This document shows, in pieces, positions 35,555 to 44,687 of a DNA stretch of 64,000 nucleotides. The first letter of the stretch is position 1. Each line of letters begins with the position of its first letter. Source of the DNA: Hydrogenispora ethanolica (GTDB taxonomy: Bacteria > Bacillota > UBA4882 > UBA8346); the NCBI RefSeq assembly GCF_004340685.1, contig NZ_SLUN01000001.1, positions 300,189 through 364,188 on the forward strand, read 5' to 3'. The notes beneath the pieces are model-generated. The model saw only the letters and a list, made by a program, of their open reading frames with translations, searched no databases and was not told where the DNA came from. A program made the translations under genes and the position numbers.

Positions 35555-36496
35555 TCAATAGGGCGAACCTTTATCCAGGAACTTGGCGAAGTTGTCTTTG
35601 TTCACTACCGTCGGCGGGATGATGGTATTCTTCTTGACGGTCTTGCCTTTGGTGATGTCATAGGCCGCCTGGATGGCGTCTTTGATCATCGACGGGCTAT
35701 AGGTGACGGTAAACAGGTCGATGCCGGTGTTCTGGCCCATGGTTTTGAAATAGGTCTGGGTTCCGCCGCCGCCGGAGAGCAATTTGATGTCTTTGCGCTT
35801 GGCGTCCTTGATGGCTTGCAGGATGCCCATGGAGGGCTCGTCGTCGATGGAGAACACCGCGTCCAGTTTGGGATAGGCGACCAGCATGTCAGTGGCCATC
35901 TTCAGGCCGTCTTCCATCGAGAACCCGCCCGAGGTGACGTCCACCAATTTGAGACCGGGGAATTTCTTGGCCACCGTTTGTTTGAAGCCGCGCACCCGCT
36001 CCGAGCTGACCGAACCCACGCTGGGGGTGTTCATCACGGCGACGGTGCCCTTGCCGCCCAGCTTTTTGCCGATATACTCGGCAGCTTTCACGCCGAGGCC
36101 GACATTGTCGCCGGCGATGTACGCCGTGTAGTCGCCGGAGACCTTCCGGTCGAACAGCACCAGTTTGATCTTGTTTTTGAGGATTTTATCCGCGGCGACC
36201 GATACCTCGTCGTTATGCGGCAAAAGGACAATGGCCGAGCAGTTCAAGGCGATCATTTCGTCGATCTGATTGGCCTGCTCGTTGACGTTGGCCGAGGTAA
36301 CCAGCTTGTAGCCGATGCCCTCTTTGAGTCCCAATTGCAACGCTTTTTGTCTGGCGAAGTAGGACACCGCCGCCATCCAGCCGTGGTCGGCCGAAGGAAC
36401 AACGATGCCGATCGGTCCGTTCGGAGCGGCGTAGCCGGTGAAAGTCATGGCAAATATCATTACGCAGATCATCATCAGGCCTATGATTTTTTTCAT
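35555..36496 (-). CDS. Monosaccharide-binding periplasmic-type protein (RbsB type)
   Basis: A 313-residue secreted binding protein of the LacI-like fold. It has a signal peptide (MKKIIGLMMICVMIFAMTFT) and IGIVVPSADHGWMAAVSYFA, characteristic of family 2 sugar-binding proteins. GGGAGG precedes the ATG at 36496. It supplies sugar to the RbsA/RbsC pair. Comparable proteins bind ribose, allose/allulose, xylose or erythritol-like polyols; the locus enzymes do not decide which. Confidence 0.9.
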   Translation of the reverse strand: MKKIIGLMMICVMIFAMTFTGYAAPNGPIGIVVPSADHGWMAAVSYFARQKALQLGLKEGIGYKLVTSANVNEQANQIDEMIALNCSAIVLLPHNDEVSVAADKILKNKIKLVLFDRKVSGDYTAYIAGDNVGLGVKAAEYIGKKLGGKGTVAVMNTPSVGSVSSERVRGFKQTVAKKFPGLKLVDVTSGGFSMEDGLKMATDMLVAYPKLDAVFSIDDEPSMGILQAIKDAKRKDIKLLSGGGGTQTYFKTMGQNTGIDLFTVTYSPSMIKDAIQAAYDITKGKTVKKNTIIPPTVVNKDNFAKFLDKGSPY

Positions 36497-36627
36497 CTGA
36501 AAACCTCCCGTTTTTTGGTATTCCCCGTCAGCCGGTTCCATCCGTTTCCTGAAGCCGGCCGGCCGAATCAACCTATCCTCTGAACCGCCCTCCTCCTTTC
36601 TCTATAATAGGATGGTCAGCGCCGCGA

Positions 36628-37869
36628 TCAGGTATGGGCAACGGTCAGTTTGCCCTTTTCCTTCCGGGTCTGGACCAGGATATCGGTGTAACGTTTATTG
36701 AAGGTGCAGCAACCAACCTTGCTTTGCTGAATCAGAAGTTCCAGGCAATTGTCGCAAACGGTGCAGTACTTGATCTCGGCCTCCTTGCCTTCCCGGAGCT
36801 TCTTGGGGAGGTAGGGATCGGCGAAAGACTGCCGGCCCAGGCCGATCATGTCGGTCACGCCGTCTTCGATGCATTTGGCCCCGAAATGCAACAGGGAGCT
36901 TTCCTCCTGGTTCACGGCGCAGAGGCCGTTCTTGCCGTTGCGGAAGACGGAATAGTTGGAGCCGATGACCACCGTTTCCGGCTTGAGATGGTCCTTGAAA
37001 GCCTTGGAAAAAGTCTGGTGCAGGTAGGCGAAGTACGGCACATGTTTGTCGACCTGGGTCAGGCTGATCGTGATCGAGGGGCTGCCCGCCGACTGGATGA
37101 AGAATTGCGCGCCGCGCTCCTCCAACCCTTTCAGAAGGGCGATCGGTTCGGTCAGGTCGATCACCGGCGAATCCACGCCGGCGGTGCCGAAGCCGCCGGG
37201 GAAACCCTCCCAGGCCGAGATCTTGGAACCGATCAGGAAATTGGGATCATTGACCGCCTTGGCGATCCGTTCGTACAGCTCGAACGCGAAGCGGCTGCGG
37301 TTCTCCCACGAGCCGCCGTATTTCCACTTACGGTCGTTGTAGGGCCGGAGGATCTGGGAACCGAAATAGCCGTGGCAAAGCTTCATGTCGATACCATCGG
37401 CGCCGGCGTCATGCGCGATCTCCGCCGCCAGCACGAAGCCATCCATGATCTTATCCACTTCCTCTTCGGTCAAGAGCTCCCCGCCGTAGCCGGGCAGCGG
37501 CTTCACCGTCACCCGCCGCGAGAAGGCCGGGTTGCTCAGCTCGCCGGAGTGGGTCAGCTGGAAGATAAACAGCGATTTGGGGTTGGCCGCCTTGACCCGC
37601 TGGACGAACTTGGTGAGCGGTTCCCGGTTCGGCGCCATGATCATCAATTGGTTGTCCCGCGAACGGCTCTCGCGGGTCACCGAGATCGCCTCCAGGCTGA
37701 CCAGGCCGGCCTCGCCCCGGAAAAGCTCCTCGTAGCGCTCGGTGGTCGACTCGGAAGGATTGCCGGTCTCATCCTCGTCATTGCACTCCATCGCCTGAAT
37801 GAAAAAACGGTTGGGACACTCGCGCCGGCCGATTTTGATCGGGCTCAGCAAAGTTTCTTTATAACCCAT
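36628..37869 (-). CDS. Old yellow enzyme-like NADH:flavin oxidoreductase
   Basis: A 413-residue FMN barrel enzyme. The opening LLSPIKIGRRECPNRFFIQAMECND, the barrel histidine region FIFQLTHSGELS, the IDMKLCHGYFGSQILRPYNDRKWKYGGSWENRSR block, and a C-terminal Cys set CTVCDNCLELLIQQSKVGCCTFN (4Fe-4S-like) place it with the Fe-S subgroup. It lacks the second NADH domain of dienoyl-CoA reductases. It sits between a sugar importer and a sugar dehydrogenase, so it may oxidise or reduce a keto-sugar; this is inference. AAGGAG precedes the ATG at 37869. Confidence 0.85.
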   Translation of the reverse strand: MGYKETLLSPIKIGRRECPNRFFIQAMECNDEDETGNPSESTTERYEELFRGEAGLVSLEAISVTRESRSRDNQLMIMAPNREPLTKFVQRVKAANPKSLFIFQLTHSGELSNPAFSRRVTVKPLPGYGGELLTEEEVDKIMDGFVLAAEIAHDAGADGIDMKLCHGYFGSQILRPYNDRKWKYGGSWENRSRFAFELYERIAKAVNDPNFLIGSKISAWEGFPGGFGTAGVDSPVIDLTEPIALLKGLEERGAQFFIQSAGSPSITISLTQVDKHVPYFAYLHQTFSKAFKDHLKPETVVIGSNYSVFRNGKNGLCAVNQEESSLLHFGAKCIEDGVTDMIGLGRQSFADPYLPKKLREGKEAEIKYCTVCDNCLELLIQQSKVGCCTFNKRYTDILVQTRKEKGKLTVAHT

Positions 37870-37901
37870 GCGAATAATCTCCTTTTCCAATCCAATGTTT
37901 T

Positions 37902-38033
37902 TTAGAAGCGTTGTGATAAACCCTGCCCGAAGGTCAGGGTGAACACAAAAGCTCAGAAAAGCAAGTGATAAAGTCGTTTAAATCTTTTTGCAAGCGGACT
38001 TCCGTTTCGAAAGACTTTATCACATGGCTTTTA
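37902..38033 (+). repeat. 135-bp interspersed palindromic element, copy 3
   Basis: The ends are TTAGAAGCGTTGTGATAAA and TTTATCACATGGCTTTTA. The loop between the internal GTGATAAAGTC and the right arm differs from the other copies, while the arms are kept. The last three bases (38031-38033) are the stop codon of the dehydrogenase gene on the minus strand. It splits the enzyme part of the operon from the OYE/transporter part. Confidence 0.85.
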
Positions 38034-39098
38034 GGCATTAATCCTGATCTTGCGGTCAATCTCCGGGGAGACGAAGATCTTAATGATCTCTTTGTTGGTT
38101 TTCAGTTCATGCAGCGAATTCTCCAGCTCCTCCAGGGGAACGACCTCCGAGAAGAGCGGCGTAGGGTCGATCCGCTTGTAAGACAGGAGATTGATGACCT
38201 CGGCCCAGTCATTGCCGATCCCGGCGCAGCTGCCGCGGACCTTCTTCTCGCCGAGCACGAATTCGTAGGGCTCGAATTGGGCGGTCCGGCCCTGGGGCAC
38301 CACGCCGAAGGCTTCGACCACGCCGCCGCGGCGCACCATCTTGAAAGCCTGCTCATAGGTGGCGGGCGTCCCGACCGCTTCCAGCACAAAGTCGGCGCCC
38401 ACGCCGCCGGTGAGCTTTTTTACCTCGGCGACCACGTCGTCCACCTCGTGGATATTGATATAGTAGTCGGCGACATTCATTTTTTTAGCGATCTCCAGCC
38501 GCGACTGGCTGTCCCCGATCAGCATCACCGGAGCGGCGCCGCGCAGTTTGGCCATGGCGGCGTGCAGAATGCCCAGTCCGCAACCGATGATCACTACGCT
38601 CGACGAGATGGTGCAGTTCATCTTCTTCGAGCTTTCCAGGACCGCGGTCATCGGTTCGATAAAGGCGGCCGAATAATCGTTGACCCCGTCCGGGATGACA
38701 TAGCAGTTTTGCCACGGCGCTTTGACATATTCGGCAAAGGCGCCGTTGGTGTGGATGCCGAGCTGGGTGAAGCTCTCGCAGAGCAAACCTTCGCCCCGGC
38801 GGCAGAAATAACAGGTCCCGCAGGTCAGACAGATGTCGGCCGAAACCCGGTCGCCCACCTTGACGCCGCGGACGTTTTGCCCGATCTCTTCCACCACGCC
38901 CCAGAATTCATGCCCGGAGATCAGCGGCAGATGATCGGCAGCATACAGACCGGCGTAAATTTTAAGGTCCGTGCCGCAGATTCCGCATATTTTCACTTTG
39001 ATCAGCACTTCATCGTCGTTGATCTCCGGGACCGGGACCTGCTTGAGCGCCATCCGGTTCGGCGCTTCGACTACTTGGGCGCGCATCATTCTTCCCAT
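38031..39098 (-). CDS. Zinc-dependent medium-chain alcohol/sugar dehydrogenase
   Basis: A 355-residue dehydrogenase. Catalytic-zinc ligands lie in KICGICGTDLKIY and SGHEFWGVVEEIG; the structural-zinc cysteines lie in CLTCGTCYFCRRGEGLLC; the NAD motif is VVIIGCGLGILHAAMA. It resembles sorbitol/threonine dehydrogenases and should interconvert a polyol or sugar and its keto form. GAGGAG is 9 nt upstream of the ATG at 39098. Its stop codon is supplied by the repeat element. Confidence 0.9.
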   Translation of the reverse strand: MGRMMRAQVVEAPNRMALKQVPVPEINDDEVLIKVKICGICGTDLKIYAGLYAADHLPLISGHEFWGVVEEIGQNVRGVKVGDRVSADICLTCGTCYFCRRGEGLLCESFTQLGIHTNGAFAEYVKAPWQNCYVIPDGVNDYSAAFIEPMTAVLESSKKMNCTISSSVVIIGCGLGILHAAMAKLRGAAPVMLIGDSQSRLEIAKKMNVADYYINIHEVDDVVAEVKKLTGGVGADFVLEAVGTPATYEQAFKMVRRGGVVEAFGVVPQGRTAQFEPYEFVLGEKKVRGSCAGIGNDWAEVINLLSYKRIDPTPLFSEVVPLEELENSLHELKTNKEIIKIFVSPEIDRKIRINA

Positions 39099-39133
39099 TC
39101 TTCATTGCTCCTCACCATCGGAATTTTCCTTAT

Positions 39134-40138
39134 TCAATATTGCTGTTTTACCTTGCCTGCCTGCAATTCGCTGAACAGTTTATCAGTTCTCCCCTCATAG
39201 GGGGCCTTGATCAACAGCGGTTTCAGGAAAGCGGCCGTCTTTTCCACGCCGTCCATCCGGCTCATGGTGACGTCCTCGTGCTCATAGCTGAGAACCCCGT
39301 GGTAGCCGACCATCGAGAGTTCGGTGATGACTTTTTTCCAAGGCACACTTCCCCAGCCGGGAATCCGGAAGCGGAAAGTGCGGTCCAGCCGCTGCCAGTC
39401 GCCTTGCATCAGGATGCCGCCGGTCGGCATATTATGCTCGACGATCTCCCCGTCCTTGGCATGGACGTGGAAGATCCGGTCGCCCAGGCGGTCAATGAAG
39501 TTTTCGACCCGCAAGCCCAGGTAAATAATGTTGGCCGGGTCTAGGTTATAGCCAAGGCAGGGATGATGGTCCACCAGTTCAATGGCTTTTTCGGCCGTAT
39601 AAATGTCATAGACGAAGCTGTTGGGATGGGGCTCGATCGCGAATTTAACGCCGTATTCCTTGAATTTGTCGAGGATCGGGACGAACTTGGCGGCAAATTC
39701 CGCCTCATAATCGGCCCAGCCTTGCCCGTAGGGAAAGGGGAAGAAACGGCCCCAATTGTCGATGCCGGGATAGCCGACCACCACCGGAACCTCCAAAGCG
39801 TTGGCGGCTTGGGCGGTCCGGATCAGGCCCTCGGTGCCGAAGGCCACTTTCTCTTCCTTCGTTCCCTTCATAATAAAGTCGGTTTCAACGCCGCCCGGAC
39901 CCATGATCAGGAAGGATTCGGGATGGTTGCTCAGCGCGGCGATTCCCAGGCCGTAACTGGCGACCATCTTTTTGAGCGCCGCCGCGTTGTTGCCTTTCAA
40001 TATCTCCTTCGGTTCCAGCTGTCCGTTTCCCTCATAGGCGGGGATCTCCAACAATTCGTAACCGTAGTCTGCGGCCAGCTTGGCGACATCCTCCAGCGGC
40101 TTTTCAGTAAAATTGGCAGTAAAAAAACCCAATTTCAT
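39134..40138 (-). CDS. Sugar phosphate isomerase/epimerase (xylose isomerase-like TIM barrel)
   Basis: A 334-residue AP-endonuclease-2-fold protein. It opens with MKLGFFTANFTEKPLEDVAKLA, has FAIEPHPNSFVYD, NLDPANIIYLG, FHVHAKDGEIV and VLSYEHEDV, which carry the metal-binding Glu, His and Asp of this family. Relatives epimerise ketoses or dehydrate inositol intermediates. AAGGAGGT precedes the ATG. It is the first gene of the leftward operon, 34 nt before the dehydrogenase gene. Confidence 0.85.
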   Translation of the reverse strand: MKLGFFTANFTEKPLEDVAKLAADYGYELLEIPAYEGNGQLEPKEILKGNNAAALKKMVASYGLGIAALSNHPESFLIMGPGGVETDFIMKGTKEEKVAFGTEGLIRTAQAANALEVPVVVGYPGIDNWGRFFPFPYGQGWADYEAEFAAKFVPILDKFKEYGVKFAIEPHPNSFVYDIYTAEKAIELVDHHPCLGYNLDPANIIYLGLRVENFIDRLGDRIFHVHAKDGEIVEHNMPTGGILMQGDWQRLDRTFRFRIPGWGSVPWKKVITELSMVGYHGVLSYEHEDVTMSRMDGVEKTAAFLKPLLIKAPYEGRTDKLFSELQAGKVKQQY

Positions 40139-40240
40139 CAGTGGATACCTCCTTAATTGATGCAACACAGATAAGCCCGCTTCTCCCATCAAACGCAAAA
40201 ACAAAAACAGAAAAACGCACATTTTTTTGTTTACGTGGTC

Positions 40241-40269
40241 ATTGTATCACCGTTTTTGTTAGTTTGCAA
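40241..40269 (-). promoter_or_regulatory. Promoter of the leftward carbohydrate operon
   Basis: On the minus strand TTGCAA (40264-40269) and TACAAT (40241-40246) are separated by 17 nt, about 100 nt before the isomerase start. Confidence 0.65.
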
Positions 40270-40413
40270 TACTTAAAAAAAAGTTAACTTCGAGACATCC
40301 GCGTCCCCAAAGTCTTTGCAATTAGCCGCTTATCTCTTATTTACCTCGCCCGTATAGATTACCGTCACTTATCTTTTCCGTAAATGTCTCAAATTATTTC
40401 CCGACATTAGACA

Positions 40414-40453
40414 TTGACTTTATGCCCGAATGGTGTTACGATACGGGCATAAA
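40414..40453 (+). promoter_or_regulatory. Promoter of the rightward carbohydrate operon with palindromic operator
   Basis: TTGACT (40414-40419) and TACGAT (40437-40442) are 17 nt apart. A perfect 10-bp inverted repeat TTTATGCCCG / CGGGCATAAA (40419-40428 and 40444-40453) encloses the spacer and the -10 box. The DeoR-type repressor encoded two genes downstream is the likely ligand-controlled binder. Confidence 0.75.
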
Positions 40454-40514
40454 CACAGATAATGTTGTCTTATGCAGCTTTTTTGAAACGCACATCAGAA
40501 AGGGTTTGTTTCAG

Positions 40515-41450
40515 ATGATTAACACACTTACCTTGAACCCTGCCATCGATAGAGTCTTGTATCTGGATAAGTTCGAGAAGAACGTCACCAACCGGGTGGA
40601 CCACTCGACCGACGTCATCGGCGGCAAAGGCACCCATGTCTCGATCAATCTGAGGCTTCTGGGGCTGAACAGCCGCGCCTTCGGCATCGTCCACGGCGGA
40701 TCGGGCGAGCGAATCATCGAGTACCTACGGAGATACGACCTGGATGTCGCCTTTCTGCACCGGAAGAATGAAAACAGCCGCACCAACTATTTATTCGTCG
40801 AGAAAAGCAACGACTGCACCATCGTCGCGGAAAAAGGCGTCTCCCTCGTCAAGGAGGACCTGGACGAAATCGTCGCGTTATTAAAGGAAAAGACCGCCCC
40901 CGGTGATGATTTGGTGATCTCCGGCGATGCCTCCAACTACTCCGACCCGCTGGTCTATAACGAAATCCTGGAACATTTGAAGGACAAACGGCTCAAGATC
41001 TTCCTGGACACCAGCGGACCGACGCTGCTCAAATGCATCGAGGTTGCCCCCTTTCTGATCAAGCCGAACCTGGATGAATTATCGCTGTTATGCGGCAAGA
41101 AAATTGCAGGCGACGACCAGAGCGTTCTGGCGGCGCTGCAGTCGCTGGACCGGTATCAGGTGGAGATCATCGCGGTCTCTCTGGGCAAGGACGGTTCCAT
41201 CGTCAAATGCCCGCAGGGCATCTTCAAGGCGATTCCGCCCCGGGTCAATGTCTGCAACACCATCGGTTGCGGCGACAGTTATCTGGCCGGGCTGATTTAC
41301 GGCTTCAACGCCGGCGCGCCCATCGAGCAGATCATCAAAACCGCCACCGCGGTTTCGGCGGCCACCGCCGAGTCCTCTCTGTCGGTGGGCTTCGATCCCG
41401 CCCGCGCGGACCAATTAATCGCCCAATGTCAAGTGAAAAAGATCGGATAA
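40515..41450 (+). CDS. PfkB-family kinase (1-phosphofructokinase type)
   Basis: A 311-residue ribokinase-fold kinase resembling 1-phosphofructokinase and tagatose-6-phosphate kinase. It starts INTLTLNPAIDRVLYLD, has the VIGGKGTHVSINLRLLG substrate motif, LIKPNLDELSLLCG and the catalytic-loop motif NTIGCGDSYLAG (GCGD where GAGD is usual; the Asp is kept). It should phosphorylate a ketose phosphate at its free end to feed aldol cleavage. AAAGGG precedes the ATG at 40515. Confidence 0.9.
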   Translation: MINTLTLNPAIDRVLYLDKFEKNVTNRVDHSTDVIGGKGTHVSINLRLLGLNSRAFGIVHGGSGERIIEYLRRYDLDVAFLHRKNENSRTNYLFVEKSNDCTIVAEKGVSLVKEDLDEIVALLKEKTAPGDDLVISGDASNYSDPLVYNEILEHLKDKRLKIFLDTSGPTLLKCIEVAPFLIKPNLDELSLLCGKKIAGDDQSVLAALQSLDRYQVEIIAVSLGKDGSIVKCPQGIFKAIPPRVNVCNTIGCGDSYLAGLIYGFNAGAPIEQIIKTATAVSAATAESSLSVGFDPARADQLIAQCQVKKIG

Positions 41451-41471
41451 CGTGGAAGGAGCAATTTGATA

Positions 41472-42077
41472 ATGAGTAATCTGTCGTTCATTGAAACCCG
41501 CCAGGAAATGGTGAAAGTCGCCAAAATGATGTGGGACCGCCGGTTGACCAATGCCGCGGGCGGCAATTTCGCGGTGAAGGTCGCGCCCGACCGCATGCTG
41601 ATCACCCCCTCCCTGATGTCGGATCGCAAACATTGCGAGCTGGCGGTGGAAGACATGCTGCTGGTGGATTTCGACTTGAATATCCTGGAGGGCACGGGCA
41701 AGCTTTCGCGCGAAAGCTACATGCATCAATTGATCCTCAAGAACTTCGACAACATCGGCTGCACCATTCACGCCCATCCTATGTACTGCATGGTGTATGT
41801 CGTCCAGAGCAAACCGATTCCCAACATTTCCGAGGCCACCATGGGCCGGGGCGAAGTGGGCTGCATTCCCTATACCAAGGCCTATACCAGGGAGTTATCG
41901 GAGAATGTCTACCAATACTTCGAGGAGCACCGGGCCATTGCCGAAAAGAAGCCCATCGGCTGCATCCTGCCACTCCACGGCGTGGTCGTCTCCGGCGACG
42001 ACATTTTCATGGCCTACAGCATGCTGGAACGGATCGAATGCGATGCAATGTGCGGCATCTTTAAAAACAATATCTAA
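41472..42077 (+). CDS. Class II aldolase (L-fuculose/L-ribulose phosphate family)
   Basis: A 201-residue class II aldolase/epimerase. TNAAGGNFAVKV binds phosphate; zinc ligands are HAHPMYC (His100, His102) and LPLHGVVV (His169); ESYMHQLIL carries the catalytic Glu81. Members cleave ketose-1-phosphates into dihydroxyacetone phosphate and an aldehyde, or epimerise ribulose phosphate. AAGGAG precedes the ATG at 41472, 21 nt after the kinase gene. Confidence 0.9.
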   Translation: MSNLSFIETRQEMVKVAKMMWDRRLTNAAGGNFAVKVAPDRMLITPSLMSDRKHCELAVEDMLLVDFDLNILEGTGKLSRESYMHQLILKNFDNIGCTIHAHPMYCMVYVVQSKPIPNISEATMGRGEVGCIPYTKAYTRELSENVYQYFEEHRAIAEKKPIGCILPLHGVVVSGDDIFMAYSMLERIECDAMCGIFKNNI

Positions 42078-42385
42078 AGAAAACCCGGCCGGCGGCAAGC
42101 CCGCGTGGATTCGGGCATCCCAAACCAACGGATGGAGCGGAAAACCGATTTTTAACCGGAAAAATGCCCGGATCGCCCACAGAATTTTGCTATTTATGGT
42201 AAAATAGGAGTGGATCCGTTGCCGAATCGACGGCGGGTTTATCTCCGGGCAGCAGCGACTCGTGAGTCGCCGGACTGCTCTGGAATTAGCCCATACTTTC
42301 TTGCATACCGGATGATACAATGGCCGCCGCGATCTTCGCAAAGCGCTTCGCGATCCCACGATAATCTCGCTAAAGGACTGATACG
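42078..42385 (+). other. 308-bp gap between aldolase and repressor genes
   Basis: No gene is seen. It contains an exact palindrome GCGACTCGTGAGTCGC near 42254 and a GCG-rich inverted repeat near 42330. Either could end the first transcript or lie in the leader of the repressor gene. No convincing -35/-10 pair was found. Confidence 0.4.
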
Positions 42386-43168
42386 ATGTTTGGATTGGAA
42401 CGAAAATCGGAAATCATCAACATTCTGGAACGGGCCGGAAAGGTCGATGTCAACTCTCTGGCCGAACGGTTCGGGGCCTGCAAGGAAACGATCCGCCGCG
42501 ATCTGCGCGAGTTGGAAAAAGAAGGCGTCATCAAACGCACCCATGGCGGAGCCGTGCTCAACGTTTCCACATCCAAGACCGCGCAAGTCGAATTCCCGGT
42601 GTCGGTCCGCGAGATCCAGCGCTATGAAGAGAAGCTCGTCATCTGCAAACGGGCCGCGGCGATGATTGCCGACGGGGACACCATTTTTGTGGACAACAGC
42701 TCGACAACCATCTATCTGCTGCGGTATATCCCCAAGGACATTCACGTCTGCATCATCACCAACTCCCTGAAACTGTTGCTTGAGGCGGTGCAGGTCCACA
42801 ATCCCAATCTGCAATTCATCTGCCTGGGGGGCGTCTTCAAGGAGAGCAACATGTCCTTCTCCGGCACCATTCCCCAGCGGATTGCCAAGGATTACTATCC
42901 CAGCAAAGCCTTTTTATCCTGCGCCAGCATTACTGAACAGCAGATGCTGACCGATTCGAGCGCGGCGGAGGTCGATACCAAGCGGATGATGATCGAGCGC
43001 TCGCAGAGCGTGATCATCCTGGCCGACTATACCAAATTCCTGAGAATGGGCCAGATCTTCCTGGCCGATTTCTCGTCCATCGACTCGATCATCACCGACA
43101 ACAAAACCGATCTGTCCGCCCTGGACTATCTGAAGAAATATAAAACCGAACTGATCGTGATCAAATGA
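42386..43168 (+). CDS. DeoR/GlpR-family transcriptional repressor
   Basis: A 260-residue regulator. The N-terminal winged helix is typical (RKSEIINILERAGKVDVNSLAERFGACKETIRRDLRELEKEGVIKRTHGGAV); the C-terminal sugar-phosphate-sensing domain shows DGDTIFVDNSSTTIYLLRYI and IITNSLKLLLEA. It probably represses the carbohydrate locus through TTTATGCCCG..CGGGCATAAA and responds to a pathway sugar phosphate. AAAGGA precedes the ATG. Confidence 0.92.
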   Translation: MFGLERKSEIINILERAGKVDVNSLAERFGACKETIRRDLRELEKEGVIKRTHGGAVLNVSTSKTAQVEFPVSVREIQRYEEKLVICKRAAAMIADGDTIFVDNSSTTIYLLRYIPKDIHVCIITNSLKLLLEAVQVHNPNLQFICLGGVFKESNMSFSGTIPQRIAKDYYPSKAFLSCASITEQQMLTDSSAAEVDTKRMMIERSQSVIILADYTKFLRMGQIFLADFSSIDSIITDNKTDLSALDYLKKYKTELIVIK

Positions 43169-43187
43169 TCAACTAAGGAGAGCCATC

Positions 43188-44660
43188 ATGAATTGTCTGG
43201 CCTTTGACCTCGGCGGGAGCGGCGGCAAGCTTTTATTGGGCCGTTTTGACGGCGAGCGGCTCAGCCTGGAGGAAGCGCACCGCTTCGGGAACTATCCCAT
43301 CTCCCTCAACGCCGGCCTCTACTGGGACATCTTCCATATCTACAACCAATTGAACCTCGGGGTGCGCAAAGCGGCCCGGCTCGCCGCCGGGCCGCTCGTT
43401 TCCCTGGGGCTGGATACCTTCTCCAATGATTTTGCCTTCATCGACCGCCAGGGCGAGCTGCTCACGCCGCTGCGCTGCTACCGGGACCCCCGGACCGAAC
43501 GGCACCGGGACGCCATTTACGCCAAAATGGCCCCGGAAAAGCTTTACGAGCTGACCGGCAACCAGATCGCGCCCTTCAATACCCTGATGCAGCTGGCCGC
43601 GATGCAGGAAGCCGGGCAGGGCTACCTGTTGGAGAACGCCTACAAAATGCTTTTCACCCCCGATCTGCTGGCCCATTTCTTGACCGGCGAGACAGTGGCC
43701 GAGTATACCATCGCCTCGGTCAGCCAGATGTTCGACTTCCGGACCGGCGATTGGAACGACGCCATCCTGGAAGCCTACCGCATCCCCCGGCGGATCCTCG
43801 GCCCGCTGGTCCAGCCGGGCACGGCCATCGGCCGGACCAAGGAGGCCTACAATCGCGAGCTCGGCAGCGCCGGATTCGAGGTGATCGCGGTCTGCGAGCA
43901 CGACACGGCCTCGGCCTTCCTGGCCGCGGTATCCCGGGGCGACCGGGCGATCATCAGCAGCGGCACCTGGTCGCTGGTGGGCACCGAAGTGGCGGCGCCC
44001 ATCATCGAGCCGGCGGGCTACCGCTACAACATCGCCAACGAAGGCGGCTTGGCGGGCCGGCACCGCCTGCTCCGCAACGTGATGGGGCTCTGGATCATCC
44101 AGCAGCTGCAGAGCGATTATCACCGCCAGGGCGCGGATTACAGCTTCGCGGAGATGGAAGCCGCGGCCGGCCAGGCGGCTCCTTTCGCCCACCGGATCGA
44201 TCCCGACGATCCCCTCTTCTTTTCGCCCGAGGGAATGGCGGACAAGATCCGCCGCAAGTGCCTGGAGACCGACGGCAGGGCCCCGCAGACCATGGGCGAG
44301 ACCGTGCGCTGCGCCGCCGAGAGCCTGGCTTTCAAATACCGCTGGGCCATTGAGAAGATTGAGCAGTTGAGCGGGAAAGCGCTGCCCTGCATCAATATCG
44401 TCGGCGGCGGCTCCAAGGACAAACTGCTCTGCCAATTCACGGCCAACGCCTGCAACCGGCCGGTCCTGGCCGGGCTGCCCCACGCCACCGCGCTCGGCAA
44501 CATCCTGCTGCAGCTCTTGGCCAACCGGGAGATCGCCGGCATCGAGCAGGGCAAAGCGGTCATCGCCAATTCCTTTCCCATCGCCGAATATCAGCCGCGC
44601 CAGACGCGCCTGTGGGAGGAGAAGTATGCCGAATTCAAGGAAGCATTCCACCTGGAGTAA
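43188..44660 (+). CDS. FGGY-family carbohydrate kinase, rhamnulokinase-like
   Basis: A 490-residue kinase of the FGGY family. The ATP motif CLAFDLGGSGGKLLLGRFDG, GLDTFSNDFAFID, the catalytic EHDTASAF segment, SSGTWSLVGTE and INIVGGGSKDKLLCQFTANA all match rhamnulokinase and related ketose kinases. It phosphorylates the ketose that the class II aldolase then cleaves. AAGGAG precedes the ATG, 20 nt after the DeoR gene. Confidence 0.88.
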   Translation: MNCLAFDLGGSGGKLLLGRFDGERLSLEEAHRFGNYPISLNAGLYWDIFHIYNQLNLGVRKAARLAAGPLVSLGLDTFSNDFAFIDRQGELLTPLRCYRDPRTERHRDAIYAKMAPEKLYELTGNQIAPFNTLMQLAAMQEAGQGYLLENAYKMLFTPDLLAHFLTGETVAEYTIASVSQMFDFRTGDWNDAILEAYRIPRRILGPLVQPGTAIGRTKEAYNRELGSAGFEVIAVCEHDTASAFLAAVSRGDRAIISSGTWSLVGTEVAAPIIEPAGYRYNIANEGGLAGRHRLLRNVMGLWIIQQLQSDYHRQGADYSFAEMEAAAGQAAPFAHRIDPDDPLFFSPEGMADKIRRKCLETDGRAPQTMGETVRCAAESLAFKYRWAIEKIEQLSGKALPCINIVGGGSKDKLLCQFTANACNRPVLAGLPHATALGNILLQLLANREIAGIEQGKAVIANSFPIAEYQPRQTRLWEEKYAEFKEAFHLE

Positions 44661-44687
44661 CAGGGGTCCCGGACGGGGAGCGCGCCG

